In this document: positions 30,569 through 41,597 of the stretch, in pieces
Position numbering within the stretch: the stretch's first letter is position 1
How the letters are laid out: each line of letters starts with the position of its first letter
Assembly: GCF_029227915.1 (NCBI RefSeq)
Contig: NC_079878.1
Location: 16,678,001-16,742,000, forward strand
Source of the DNA: Hydractinia symbiolongicarpus
Taxonomy: Eukaryota > Cnidaria > Hydrozoa > Anthoathecata > Hydractiniidae
Length of the DNA: 64,000 nt
Reading direction: 5' to 3'
Notes under the pieces: model-generated
What the model was told of the DNA's origin: nothing
What the model saw: only the letters and a program-made list of their open reading frames with translations
Database searches by the model: none
Translations under genes and position numbers: made by a program

Positions 30569-32520
30569 ATTATAAAATTCAGCTGGAATTAAAAACAGGT
30601 ATTATCAACAGTTTTTATGATATAAATTCAATATTTTTCACTAAATCGTACAAATTTAAACAAATGAAAAATGCTCAAACTGCATGTATTATCTTATAAG
30701 CCTTATCAGAAAGCCAACAACAACTTTTTGCTAATGCTTTATACTAATCATAATATTAAATTTAAAACTTACTTTTATTTATACATTATAACATCTTTTA
30801 CACACAAAAAATATTTTCTTAAAACCTTAGTTACAAAAAGAAATAAAAAGCTAATAATATCATAACCAATTGTCTTCCTAATTGTTAAATTATTCATTTT
30901 GTCACAATATAAAGAAAGAAAAGAAAAGAAGTAGTAGTGTGAAACATGGTTGCTATGGTGACATTAAACTTAGTCCTGTGATTGAGTACAAAATTGTCCT
31001 ACTCCTTTTTTTCCTTTACGAAGCTTATTAGAATAAAATACAGATACATTGATAAGAGTGAGCAAACTACCGAATAATTTAACTTATTATTTTTGTTCAG
31101 GTACAGAATTATAAAAACACAGGTAATCTTATGAACTTGTAAAATGAAAATTAATATCTTTTGCATTGTTACGTGATATTTCAAGTCCAAATGCTATTAA
31201 ATACATTTTTCTCAAATAAAAGACAAGAAAATCCTTCTGTTATGTGAAAGGAGCTGCAAAGTGTAATACAAAGCTTTGCTTGAAATTGCTTTCTTTAATT
31301 CCTATAAATATGCAAAATCTACCCATTTTTTTGTTGATAGCCACCATAATCATCAAAATTTAACATGTACATATCTCTATATGTGTAAGTGGTATTTTGT
31401 TTACCCTTTTGTTGCCTCAGGAAAATTATGACATGGATTTAATCTTTATAGTTAATTTTTTTTTAACCTGTTATCTAACTAGCCTCCAACAAATCAGTGC
31501 CAGAAATTCCTGCTGAAACGACTTATTTAATTGGTACTGTTTAGAGTCCCCCCTGCTAACATAAGCAAAAAAGTTAAGATGCAACCATTAATATATAAGT
31601 TTGTATGATACATTCCTTGTTCCTTGTTTTCAGAATTAATTTTTGAATTTAAAGTTAAGCACCATTTTTAAACAAGGCAAACATGCATTCACTAAACATG
31701 TACGTGTGACTTTGCAGTTTCTTTTTTATCTTTATTCTAGTTAGTATATGTAAAGCTCTAAAAGCAAATCATAATTTTTGTTTAATACTTGTGTGTTTTA
31801 GATATTGTTGCATTCTCAATCTCTTTTTGTGATAAATTCTCAATTTTTTTCTGATAAGGAATTTTTCACTTTCGAAAGTACTGGCAACCCTAAGTAGGAC
31901 ATATTTTAAAGCTTAAAAGATGTTTCCTGAGCTTTGGGGTCCTGTTTGTAATGCAATCAAAATTTCATTTTTTTTATTCGTAGTTGAAATCCAAGTTAGT
32001 CCCCTTTAAGCAAAATAGGTAATCCAAAAATATATGCTAAAACAATATTTTGCTCTGTTAAAGCTGATTGAAATAAACTACAGGATCACATATATATTTT
32101 AAAAACCTGGTGTTTTTATGACGTCTTAGAAAATGAGCCATTACCTTTTGTATTCTGAAAAGCTTTTTGCTTAGAACAGGTTGAAGGCATACAGAACAGT
32201 GTTACTATACATTATGTGTTAACTGTTAAAATTTTTTACCACATCCTTCAATGCATGCATATTGCATCACCTTTTGTGAATTTGTGAAATTTTGTGAAAA
32301 TTAGGGACTTGCTAATAGAATTTATAAAACAAAAAAGGAAATCACTGCCTCTATAATAATAGCCATTGTCTGTTTGTTTGCGACAAGAAAATTGTCATGC
32401 TGCAGAAACACAAAATGTAATGTATAGTATAAAGGATGGGCTAACAACTATTCAGGTCTAATCATAAAGAAAAAAGATGCTGTTCTGTTGTTCACGCACA
32501 ATAACTAATTTTAGAATATA
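30569..32520. other. AT-rich spacer between copies B and C, no gene seen
   Basis: About 1.9 kb of host-like AT-rich DNA, only short frames, no recognised repeat or RNA gene. Confidence 0.5.
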
Positions 32521-32613
32521 GGGACATGTGGAACGTTTTCGAAACCATTTCAGGCTTATCGATCTTACTCGGGATAACCTGTACGATTTGGGTGTTTCGG
32601 CATTAGAGGATTA
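32521..32613 (+). pseudogene. C-terminal tail of MSV199/DUF3627-type protein, copy C1
   Basis: Thirty codons: GHVERFRNHFRLIDLTRD, then NLYDLGVSALED and a stop. They begin abruptly at the boundary with AT-rich DNA, so the left edge of copy C is a truncation. Followed by the conserved inverted repeat and the MESYL gene. Confidence 0.5.
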
Positions 32614-32625
32614 GGCGGACGCTAA

Positions 32626-32656
32626 TTTTTTCACTACTATTGCAGGAAGTGAAAAA
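32626..32656. promoter_or_regulatory. Inverted repeat between MSV199 and MESYL genes, copy C1
   Basis: Arms TTTTTCACT and AGTGAAAAA with 13 bases between, 12 bases past the stop codon. Counterpart of 2898-2937. The leader behind it (CTGTATGTTAAAAGGTA) is also shared with copy A. Confidence 0.4.
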
Positions 32657-32710
32657 AACTTTTTGACCTTTTCGGCTGTATGTTAAAAGGTAGTGAAATA
32701 TCAAAAAAAG

Positions 32711-33323
32711 ATGGAAGCCTACGTACAAAAAGAGCAAGTAAGAGATTATGATATTCGGGTACCTGTGCAGCATTGCTGCATAAAGGCAGGATCAGTAACT
32801 GGTTATTGTCCTACCTGCCTAGAAAATTTTAGGTATCAAGGTGGGGCATACTACGAAGGTTTTGAATACCCCACGGATGATGATCTTTTACACAGGGTAG
32901 CATCAGGCGAAAAAGCATGGGGGGGCATTTGCAAGAAGCGAGATCGATGATGATCTCGAGGATGATATTGAACGCCTAGGGCTCTATATTGTTTCGGTTA
33001 AGGAGAATAAGTATGGGGCACTCTGTTACGAGCTTATCAAGGATAGGGCGTTGAATTTGTCGGATTGGGCCGATATAGAAACAATAAGCAAAATACTCAA
33101 TTTTACTCTACCGAATAGACAATTGGTTAATATTGATTTGGATATTGAGCCTGATGTCATCAAAGGTATCGTTTATGGATACCCATTCTATACCGAGTTT
33201 CCTTTGCTGTATATACAAGATCCGAGTAAAGAGTTAAAGGATGAACCCTTGGACGTACTTCTGAAAATACTCTTTACCAATCCCTTACAAGCTCCGGTGG
33301 TACCTGAACATCCTCCGGAATAA
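32711..33323 (+). pseudogene. MESYL conserved protein, copy C1
   Basis: Begins MEAYVQKEQV and keeps HCCIKAGSVTGYCPTCLENF, so four cysteines in a CC...CxxC arrangement, which suggests a metal site more clearly than in copy A. Continues ERLGLYIV, DLDIEPDVIKGIVYGYPFYT and ends at APVVPEHPPE. One frameshift near 32945. Its end overlaps the integrase gene on the opposite strand. Confidence 0.6.
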
Positions 33324-34118
33324 GCATCAACTTTTCCGAAATAAAGCTGCGATCAAGACCGTCTTTAGGTAGCATAAAAGACGACTACCCATCACAATAC
33401 GATCCAACCTGTAAGTATGTTTGCTGTAGAAAGCGTCGGTTGCGCGTCGTTTAGAGTCACTATGCTCCTCTCCGGGTTGTACAAGTACAGCCCATCCTCG
33501 GGTACGGGGTTATTTTCGGGATATTGCTGACTTTTTGCAAGTGAATAGTCTTTCGGCGATTACCTTGTTGTAAGATTCCACGAAGGCCGTGAATGTGTGG
33601 TGGTACTTGGTAGTAGCCCTCTTAATTTCAAAACCCTTGCCTTCTAGCAGTTTCGTTACATCCGATTTAAACTCGGAACCATTGTCACATTGGAAGGTTT
33701 TGGGGTAGTGTAAGGGTCCTAGTTTGTAGATGTCCTTGATCACGTCGGCGGCCTCGCCGGCTCTCTTTGTTCTTAGGGGTCTCGCTACCTTATAACGTGA
33801 AGCCACATCAATCCGCGTCACAATATACTTGTACGTATTGCCATAGAGCCGATCATGGGGCAAATATAACAGATCGAACTGATTCTTCTTGTTGGGTGTA
33901 CTAATGGTAAAGTGTGGATAATCGATACGTTTTGGACCCTTGATATGCGGTAGCCATAAGATTTGCCTACTTAACCAATGAGTTACTAGCTTTTTGGAGA
34001 GGCCACTCTCCTTTGCAAGTAATTTGACGGCTCTGCGTCCGACCCACAGATGTTACGGGGTATAGCAAATTTGGCTTAGCTTTTCAGCCTCCTCTTCAGT
34101 AACAACGTGGGTTTTTGA
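33300..34118 (-). pseudogene. Integrase, copy C1, C-terminal part deleted
   Basis: Starts MSKTHVVTEEEAEKLSQICY. A stop replaces the residue after YTP, and a frame break lies near 33865. The catalytic set is complete: Asp in NQFDLLYLPHDR, Asp in FQCDNGSEFKSD and Glu in FVESYN. The middle segment missing in copy A (YKYIVTRIDVASRYKVARPL) is present. After FVESYNKVIAERLF about 60 residues are deleted and the C-terminal domain continues in broken frames to about 33300. Confidence 0.8.
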
Positions 34119-34150
34119 CATGTCTTTATTATACATGTTTAAAAAACGCG

Positions 34151-34340
34151 TTCTTACAGATATTTATAGACAATGAACCCTAGTAGGTATAAAGAGCCAA
34201 GTACGAACGTTAACTCACCATATTGCTGTTGCTTACTGGGTACATAGGAGTCCTTCAGCTGAGGGGCTTTGTTGTCAGAGGCAATATAAAATTGATACAT
34301 ATCGTTGTCCAAACATCTTGTCCTTGATGACATCGGCATG
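34151..34340 (-). pseudogene. C-terminal part of small membrane protein, copy C1
   Basis: Reads LDNDMYQFYIASDNKAP and ends with the hydrophobic LTFVLGSLYLLGFIVYKYL, matching 858-1253. The N-terminal helix is cut off at about 34345, where a different element piece starts. Confidence 0.6.
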
Positions 34341-34369
34341 CCCCGCAAAATGTATTACGAATTGGAGGC

Positions 34370-34630
34370 GGTCATATGCATGGAAGGCATAGAAAACTCT
34401 CGTTGTGGTTGTTAACTCAGAGTTATACCGCTTTACCGAAGAATATCTGCGGACAGAAAAAAATGCTATTTACATGGTATCCCTGCGAGAGATCGGACCT
34501 AAAATTAATTGATGAAGAAACCAACCTGATAGACGATTGGGACACCATCAAGAATCAGTGGAAAAAATCCAAATATGCCTGTTTGTATATTAAGCTTGAG
34601 CACCCAAGGACATGGAGTATATTAGAATAA
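34370..34630 (+). pseudogene. C-terminal part of packaging-type ATPase, copy C2
   Basis: Reads GRHRKLSLWLLTQSYTALPK, FTWYPCERSDLK and ACLYIKLEHPRTWSILE to a stop, the last 85 residues of the ATPase. Walker A and B are missing. This is the left edge of the second copy C piece. Confidence 0.65.
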
Positions 34631-34635
34631 ATTTC

Positions 34636-34818
34636 ATCTATCAGAATATTAGAAAATCAGCTGAAAGCCTGTCACAAAGAAATGGACAGAATACCTTATC
34701 TAGAATCTCAATAGGAAGCCCTTCGGGAGGATCTAAAGGATGCATTAGAAAGGGAAAAGAATACTAAGTATTTTTTCATAACCGTCTTAATTATACGGAC
34801 CCTGGTTAGGCTAATGTA
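34636..34818 (+). pseudogene. Small coiled-coil protein with C-terminal anchor
   Basis: About 58 residues after the ATPase: LENQLKACHKEMDRIPYLES, one stop, EALREDLKDALEREKNT, then a hydrophobic end YFFITVLIIRTLVRLM. I see no counterpart in copies A or D, and it has no ATG at the expected place. Low certainty that it is a gene. Confidence 0.3.
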
Positions 34819-34830
34819 AATTAAATAAAT

Positions 34831-35595
34831 ATGTCCTCAATTACATTATTTAACACATTGCCCGCTGGAGCCATCGAGACTATTCAATCCGCAAAATCAG
34901 CCTCTTTTTAAACGTTCTGATCTCGGGAAGTTTCTTGGGATTGAGAAGATTGCAGAGTCATATCGGGATATTCCCACCATCTCCCGTGATGAAATAGTGT
35001 TGGTTTCAAACCAACCCCTTGGAAAAACTAAAAATCCTCATGATGCTTTCATTACATTTAATGCTGCCCTTGAGATATTTGTGCACGTTCGAGAAAACCA
35101 AAGGCGCTTGATATCATGAAATGGCTTGCAGTAAAGGGTATCGAAAAATTACAAGAAGCCATCGAAGAACATAGTAAAGCCCTGGCAATGCTCACTGATG
35201 ACCTGAACGAGAGAGAACAACAGCTTTATCTTCGAACTTTAGAAAATGCGGAGCTTCGTGATCAGTATGTACCCACAGGTTATCCATATGATAATGTGAT
35301 ATGTATTATTGACAAGAACAATCCTAATGAATGTGGGAAAAAGGGGCAACATCCTTACTATATCATTCGTTGTCAGCGCAGATCATTAAACGATCAGCTT
35401 CGTACACTAAGGGAGATGTATCCTAATATGATAGAAATAAATCCGATATGTGACGATCCAAACGCCGTACATACATGGAACAGGTTCAGGGATGATAATC
35501 TCGGGATAGAAAATTCATGGTGAAATCATTTCAGCTTACCCGATGACGCCACACGCGAGTTATTCGAAGGGTTGTGCGATATTGATATGGCATAA
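34831..35595 (+). pseudogene. MSV199/DUF3627-type protein, copy C2
   Basis: The fullest copy in the window. Starts MSSITLFNTLPAGAIETI, frameshift near 34895, FKRSDLGKFLGIEKIAESYR, NPHDAFITFNAALEIF, then after a second frameshift IMKWLAVKGIEKLQEAIEEH, a coiled coil (residues 35160-35260 region), YPYDNVICIIDKNN, HPYYIIRCQRRSLNDQLRTL and DDPNAVHTWNRFRDD. A stop near 35521 is followed by the final ELFEGLCDIDMA. The domain order MSV199 - coiled coil - DUF3627-like is clear here. Confidence 0.72.
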
Positions 35596-35640
35596 TATGT
35601 ATATGTTTTGTATGCTATGAACATACAAAAATCGAGAATT

Positions 35641-36636
35641 TTACCATTCTTTCACATACTCCGGAGGCACCTGAACATCCTCCGAGATCAGCATGAGTTC
35701 TTCAGAGGCGAAACTACGCGAGGGCCCGTCTTTTAAATAGTACAGGAGACGTGTACCAGTTACAATACGATCCAGCCTGTACGTACGCTTAGACCACCAG
35801 TGATCCGTGGCACGTCTCCGAGTTTCCCCATTCTCTTCGCCGGGTTGCAGCAGAACAAGAAAAGCCCGTCGTCAGGTAATGGTTTTCTTCTGGATATTCC
35901 TCGCTTTTCGCAAGCGGCACCTCCTCGAGCTTAATGGCTTTTGAAGCCATTATACCAATCATCGCGGTCTTGGTGTTGTTCGTGCTTTTCACGATATTAT
36001 ATAGGGTTTGACCCATGTTGTACTTCGTTTCATCAGTGACCAATTCCTGCGCATCTTGAAGAGTCTTTCCGCGAGTACCTTGTTGTAACTTTTAACAAAG
36101 GCGGTGAAGGTATGCCAATACTTGGTAGTAGCGCGTTTAATCTCAACACCTTGGCTCTCTAACAGCTTCGTTACGTCCGATTTAACCTCACTACCATTAT
36201 CACATTGGAAGATACTCGCATATCGTAGAGGTCCGGCTTTATAAATATCCTTGAGCATCTCCGCGACCTCACTGGATTTCTTGCTACGTAACGGCCGCGC
36301 TACCTTATACCTTGAGGCCACGTCAATACCTGTGAGAATATACTTGTATTTATTATTATACAGCTTGTCATGAGGCATATAGAGTAGGTCGAATTGATGC
36401 ATATGATTCAGTGTTGTAATGGTAAAATGAGGATAATTAATGCGCTTGGGGCCTTTTATATGTCTGAGCAACAAGAGCTGGCCACTCAGCCAGTGAATAA
36501 CTCTCTTTTTGGAAAGACCAGAGCTCTTTGCGAGCAATTTGATGGCCTTTCTCCCGATCCAGAGATGTTCGGGCTGGTAGCATATTTGACTCAGCTTTTC
36601 AGCTTCCTCCCTGGTAATGATATGTGCTTTTGACAT
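35641..36636 (-). pseudogene. Integrase, copy C2, catalytic Glu changed to Lys
   Basis: Near full length: MSKAHIITREEAEKLSQICY at the start, first Asp in HQFDLLYMPHDK, YKYILTGIDVASRYKVARPL, second Asp in FQCDNGSEVKSD. The third catalytic position reads FVKSYN, so the Glu is a Lys (AAA for GAA near 36094). A frameshift near 36040 separates the C-terminal part (KLEEVPLAKSEEYPEE, then YRLDRIV and SEELMLISEDVQVPP). The gene is inactive on two counts. Confidence 0.85.
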
Positions 36637-36657
36637 GTTTACTATACATATCAACGA

Positions 36658-37038
36658 CTACAGCCATTTGTACGCTACAAACCCCAAGAGGGCCAAGGAC
36701 CCTACGATGAACGTCAGCTCACCGTCCTGTTGCTGTTTCGGATAACTTAGGTGCGTTCTCGATCGTCGCGATATAGTATTGTCGCATGCCTTCGTCCAAC
36801 TCTTTCAAACTTTCTCCGGCTTGACGCTTAAGCTTCCGTTGCTGATTGTACCAATCGATCTTTGCTTGTCTATCACGTACCCATTGGCTTTGAGCAGCTT
36901 GTAATTTTTCAACCGCAAGGTCATGCCGTTTGCTTTCTCGTCGCTATGTCTTGACAGTTTTGAAAACAGAAAATTTAATCCGCTGAACGCTAATGCATTT
37001 ATAGCAGCACCCGCTACAAGGACGCCGATTGTTGCCGT
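36658..37038 (-). pseudogene. Small membrane protein, copy C2, start codon lost
   Basis: The expected ATG is ACG (37036-37038). ATIGVLVAGAAINALAFSG is followed by FLFSKLS, a frameshifted charged middle and a C-terminal LTFIVGSLALLGFVAYKWL. The order capsid-like, small membrane protein, integrase is the same as in copy A. Confidence 0.6.
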
Positions 37039-37088
37039 GTTTATTCTATAGTTTATGAACCATATAATAACGCCTGGTACTGAATATC

Positions 37089-38032
37089 TTAATATTCCAC
37101 CGAGTAAAAACGCCCATCCAGAATATTCAGCTGTGCATCCATTAAGAGATACACGTAGCAGCGTATATCCCCAGTTCCGTCAGCTTTCTTAGCCATATGG
37201 AGAGTAATGCCGTCTGACAACTTGTGTCGTTCTTCTTCATCATTATAACATTGCTGTGGAGGATACTTTTGTAGGGCAGGGTCAATCTAGGGTATCTGGA
37301 CATCATAGCAGTGCTAAGGCCCTCGTTTGTCACTTTATCAAATTCGAGCGAAATGTTGATGATCTTGTACGCAGCATCAGCAGCCTTTGCCGCTGTTGAC
37401 CCTGATGCTGCCGTACCAGCATCCTTGATGACTTGGTCATAGCGAGCAAAATGCAGGACGAACTGGAGCCTATCGTGCAAAGCTGCCTGATAAAAAGGTA
37501 AATCGTTAGTCAACTCAAACATTTTACCCAGGGGTATACAGAACGTATTACCATACGCCGCGGCAATCGCTTTTTCTTCATCGTTCCCCACGTGGCCGCT
37601 AGCCTTCACCATTAGAGCGGCAATGGTGCCATCATTAGGATTTATACCCTCTAAAATCAGGTTGTTGTCGCACTCAAACTTGGGTAGCCAAAGGTCCTGG
37701 TATGTTGCGAAGATATTATAGTCGGCGATGTTCTGTAATTCATTGCCATTCAGGCTTATTCGAAGGTTTTGCACCAGGGCTTTGCCGATATTAGATACTA
37801 TAATGCGTTTGGTGTTTGTGCCAGTCAATTCCAAGTCAAAAAGCAACTTGATTGAGCCGGGAAAAATTATATCATTTTTATTTAGGTTGGGGACATCGAC
37901 ATAAAGATCTTCATTCTGATTAATCGTGGATGGTACGTGCGATATCTTGACTTTTTGCGTCTTACTTTTCATTGCCATCATCGTTTTCACCTCCCTATTG
38001 GGATCAAGCTTAGTTCCGAATATGTTAGACAT
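37089..38032 (-). pseudogene. Major capsid-like protein with internal deletion
   Basis: Starts MSNIFGTKLDPNREVKTMMA. A beta-rich N-terminal half: LYVDVPNLNKNDIIFPGSIK, LLFDLELTGTNTKRIIVSNI, LVQNLRISLNGNEL, DYNIFATYQDLWLPK, then TFCIPLGKMFEL, LPFYQAALHDRLQFVLHF, YKIINISLEFD. After HSNVIMMKKNDTS about a third of the usual protein seems missing, and the final CYVYLLMDAQLNILDGRF follows in another frame. I recognise it as the cnidarian Polinton-associated capsid-type family; a double jelly-roll fold is inferred, not shown. Confidence 0.62.
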
Positions 38033-38062
38033 CTTTATTTATAGCGGTTTTATTTGAAATAA

Positions 38063-39304
38063 ATGGCTGATAATACAGGATACGATAACGAAGGCTTTAT
38101 ACCAGAGGAAGACATTCCATACGAACCTGAAGAGTTCAGCAGCGGGATCCTTCGACCCGAGGATATTCAAGCAACAAGCACTGAGCCCGCAACACCTTCA
38201 CGAGGCAGCCTCACTGACACGGCAAGGCGGGAATTACTTGAATCGAAGGTTGATAGCCTCTATGAAGCCCTTAATGAGGAGCTCGGTCAACCACTCGCGA
38301 GACATTATGATGACTTTGAAATGGATGGGAACCAGCTTTTTTGCGATGGCGTATAACTCACGAAACAAAATGGTGAAATTAGGAAAGCTTCCGCGATAGT
38401 GAGGGATCTAGGCGTGGGACGATTGCGAGCTCTGGCCTTTACCGACTATACCACACCACACAAGGGTAGTAAAAAGATGGCGCAGGGACTCTTGAATAAT
38501 ACTGATACTATCGATGACAACCCCGTAGACATCGATATGCTCCCGCTAATCGAGAATGTACTTGATGAAACAAAGAGTCTTATGGAGGATACTTGCTTTA
38601 GCGTTGATATCACGGAACGTGAAATAAAAAAGCTTCATTTCTATGTTGGAACGCTCCAGGACGAGTTGAATAACGTGAAAAGTAAGATGATCTACTATGA
38701 TGGCGAGCTTTCCAAGGCAGATGAAAAGATCAAGAGGCATGAGGCGAAGAAGACTGCGTCCGACGTATCAGAGGAGCAGCAAATTATCTGGGATGAGGAG
38801 CTCGATAAGGTCAAGGAAGATCGTGAAAAGTTAAAGGATGATCGAAAGGCGGCAATGGAAGAACATGGTTTACTATCATCCAAAATTCACAATCAGTTGA
38901 AAAATATCAAAGACAACCTCATGAAAATAGCTGCAGATGACACATCGCTAAGGGAGAAATTGACCATTTTGTTCAAAGAGCAGGGGCTCACTATCGCGAG
39001 CATCGTCTCAGCCGTGGGCGCACTGATATCAACCCTCGTATTAGCACTCACGGGTGGTGGGGCAGCAGGAGGAAGTGCTGGAGGAGGTGGTGGTAGCAAG
39101 GGGTTTGTGAGAAAGCAGCTGGAAAGACTGGAAAAGGCTGGGGCCGCATTACCAGGTATCATTGGAAGCGTGTTGTCGTTCTTTTTTAAGGTAGCCGCCC
39201 AAATCGTGGAATATATAGCGAGACATCTGTATAAAGCCTTGGCTGCAGCCGTGGGTGTCGTCGTAGCGTATGTAGGTAACAGAAGGAGTGGGAAGAGATC
39301 GTAG
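38063..39304 (+). pseudogene. Gly-rich hydrophobic protein, one in-frame stop
   Basis: A 413-codon reading frame interrupted only by TAA at 38354-38356; both sides are in the same frame and the copy D relative reads through that place. N-terminus acidic (EEDIPYEPEEF), then VDSLYEALNEEL and LRALAFTDYTTPHKG, a long coiled coil (about residues 180-290), LREKLTILFKEQG, a hydrophobic ASIVSAVGALISTLVLALTG, a Gly stretch, and two more hydrophobic segments (ALPGIIGSVLSFFFKVAAQI; ALAAAVGVVVAYVG) with a basic end. This layout suggests a membrane-active virion protein; the role is an inference. Divergent from the capsid-like gene, convergent with P. Confidence 0.65.
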
Positions 39305-39355
39305 ATTATTCTGGTAAACCACCTAACTTACCAGATGACAATCTTAATGTTTCAT

Positions 39356-40444
39356 TCATATAAAGGTGATAAATAGCAATATCCCCACAGTGATAATGGT
39401 AGCCTTAGTTTCCTCATGAACAGCAGCTTCCTCGGAGGATGGTGGAGGGAGGGGTATAGGCTTGATATGTTGCCTCAGAGGTGTAGTGAAGGATGCCTTG
39501 ACAGCTTTGGTATTCAGATTTAGCTCCACCCCCACACCTATGTTAGAGGGTGCGATTAGAACATTATTGTTACATCCCACATTCTTTCCAATACGGGGTT
39601 CCATGTTGGAAGGAAGCATGTATACGCTGGGCATTACGGCAAAATTTACCGGAGTTCGTGCGTACTGTAAAACCCTTTTTTACTCTGTTATGTTTTTACC
39701 TACATTTTCCTCACGTTGAACCATGGCCTCGAATTTCTGCAATAATATTTGCCTTGCTGTATTGTTATCGGCGTTAGAGCCAAGGATTGAGGCCTTTGCA
39801 CTCGCTTGAGACTCTAGCAATAAGACAACATAGACGCGTATGCTTTCACTTAGCTTGGTCAGACCTTCTGATGTCAGACCCTGGAATGCAGGCATGATAA
39901 ACTTGGCCAAGTCACCATCGAACTGCGGCGACCATCTACCGGTCGTCAACGATGACACCAGGGCTTTGAACTTGTATAAAGCGTTGGGATCTGCACCGTA
40001 TTCGCGACATACCTGGGCGTATCCAGATGTGGAATAGGGATTCTCGTATTGGAAAAGCGTCCTTCGTATGGCATGGGTACCTTCATCCTCGCGAGAATAC
40101 GTCTCATGTGGCAATAGACGTGAAATTTAAAAATTGAATTGACAAGGGGTACGGAGCCACTCATATGCCTAGCAGAGATCCCCAACGCCGTTGTTGCGCA
40201 ATGACAAGCGAAATTCACCTGAATATTTCAGTAATCTAAGGCTTGGCCTTCCCAATTTACACTCACGGGATCATTCAACAGGTTAGTGGGAACTTTGATA
40301 GGATATTTGGTGAACTGTGGGAAGGCCAATGTGCTGAGTCGTAGACACGTAAAGGTCCTGATGCTCCAAGTTAGTTACGCCGAGAGGCCACTGACCTCTG
40401 TTCGTCTTGTACCTTGCCTTGGGATTATAGCTACATATATTCAT
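39356..40444 (-). pseudogene. P protein, copy C
   Basis: Start ATG at 40442-40444 (MNICSYN, then ARYKTNRGQW). Follows the copy A protein: FHVYCHMRRILARMKVPMPY, VCREYGADPNALYKFKALVS, LTSEGLTKLSESIRVYVVLL, ILGSNADNNTARQILLQKFE, VYMLPSNMEPRIGK, Pro-rich tail and ATIITVGILLFITFI at the end. The central segment lost in copy A (ASAKASILGSNADN) is present. Frameshifts near 40330, 40100 and 39680. Confidence 0.62.
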
Positions 40445-40460
40445 GTTTGTTATAACAAAC

Positions 40461-40975
40461 ATGAAGCAGATATACGTTACGAATATAGAGAAACCTATAA
40501 TTTTTGATGATTATCTGAGTGAAGGCATAAGGATAGCCCTGAAGCAAATTAGCATTCGACCAACATGGTTGAACCTCTACCAAGACTGTGATTTCACCAT
40601 CCGGAAAGTGGGGCCTGACCAGATGGAGATTAGGATTTCAATCATAAACGGCCTGTATAGGATAGAGGATTTGGCGGCCATTGTGAACAGTCAGGCAGAG
40701 GACAAGATTAAGCTGTTTGTCCTGAAAATGAACTCTGCAGGCTACGTGTTAATGACGGGTACAAGGTGGTGATTCATCGACAACTGCAAGAGCTCTTGGG
40801 TCTACCCTACGATCCCAGTAAAAAATACTATATGAAGGGTGATTACGATTCATTCTACAAGACTGATGTATACCAGCGACTGAGGCTTGTTTGCCCTCAG
40901 TTAGATGAGGATGATTGCTTGCTGGATGGTAAAAAATCAAAAATTCTAGCCATGCTTTCCACCAAAGTGCACTAA
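40461..40975 (+). pseudogene. MKQ-family protein, copy C, C-terminus lost
   Basis: MKQIYVTNIEKPII, RIALKQISIRPTWLNLY, SQAEDKIKLFVLK, a frameshift near 40768, then LLGLPYDPSKKYYMKGDY, LVCPQLDEDDCLLDGKKSKI. After LSTK the last 60 or so residues are replaced by sequence from the downstream membrane gene. The start is 17 bases from that of P on the other strand. Confidence 0.6.
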
Positions 40976-40977
40976 AT

Positions 40978-41057
40978 TAGTCGCGCAAGGTCAAGACGAG
41001 GCGAGGGCTAAGTTGTTAAAAAACTTGCAGTCTGCACAATATGTAAGAAATACCTAG
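40978..41057 (+). pseudogene. C-terminal tail of two-helix membrane protein, copy C
   Basis: Reads LVAQGQDEARAKLLKNLQSA and QYVRNT to a stop, matching the end of 11845-12487. It is fused to the truncated MKQ gene by a deletion that removed the end of one gene and most of the other. Confidence 0.55.
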
Positions 41058-41114
41058 AGGCACCACCTAAATATTTATAATTTTAATGTTTTGTATAAAA
41101 CATTAAATTACACC

Positions 41115-41420
41115 AAGCACTTTACCGGCATCTTTATCGATCATTCTGGATGTTGATGCATGTCAAATGACATGGTAAGCGACGAGCCATCAATATAGCG
41201 CGAGGCACCATTGCTATATAAACTCTTTGGTGTTCGGATCAATAACGATGATACCCTACTGTCATTTTTATAACCAATGACAAAGCGCTCATCCTTGCCT
41301 TTGTTGGCTTGGATGGGATCGCTTAGTATAATGTTCTCAATTTGAACCTCCCTATGCTTAGTACTGTTGGTTCTCTGTAAAAATCTCTTGTCTCTACGGA
41401 GTTATTGCAAACTTTGAACA
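41115..41420 (-). pseudogene. MLKF-family protein, divergent N-terminal part
   Basis: MFKVCNN at the start, frameshift near 41350, then QIENIILSDPIQANKGKDER, FVIGYKND and GSSLTMSFDMHQHPE. These follow the order of the intact protein at 42275-42853 but are much more divergent, so this is a different subfamily and comes from a different element lineage. Truncated after about 95 residues. Confidence 0.5.
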
Positions 41421-41597
41421 TTTTATTATAATAACTAGGGCCCAACTAAGATTTTTACAAGGACATATTCCACCGTTGTACGTTATATGTATGTAGAAAC
41501 AGGACCAGCAAAATAGTTTGTCGTTTACAAGGAACCTCCGTCCACATTTCTCACATCTGTCGTAGTCATCCAGAGTAATCTTGCATTCATTGCTCAA
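41394..41597 (-). CDS. Zinc ribbon protein
   Basis: Sixty-seven codons with CEKCGRRFLVNDKLFCWSC followed by HITYNGGICPC, that is four Cys in two CxxC pairs and a further CxC pair; likely zinc binding. The C-terminus overlaps the start of the MLKF-family gene by 27 bases. The start ATG is 1 base from the end of the DUF4116-like gene, so the three genes are tightly packed on one strand. Function unknown. Confidence 0.5.
   Translation of the reverse strand: MSNECKITLDDYDRCEKCGRRFLVNDKLFCWSCFYIHITYNGGICPCKNLSWALVIIIKCSKFAITP

Noticed and set aside
38893-39162. Minus-strand frame of 89 codons rich in Pro and Ser
   Set aside because: It is the complement of the Gly-rich part of the hydrophobic protein on the plus strand; the low-complexity codons keep the other strand open.
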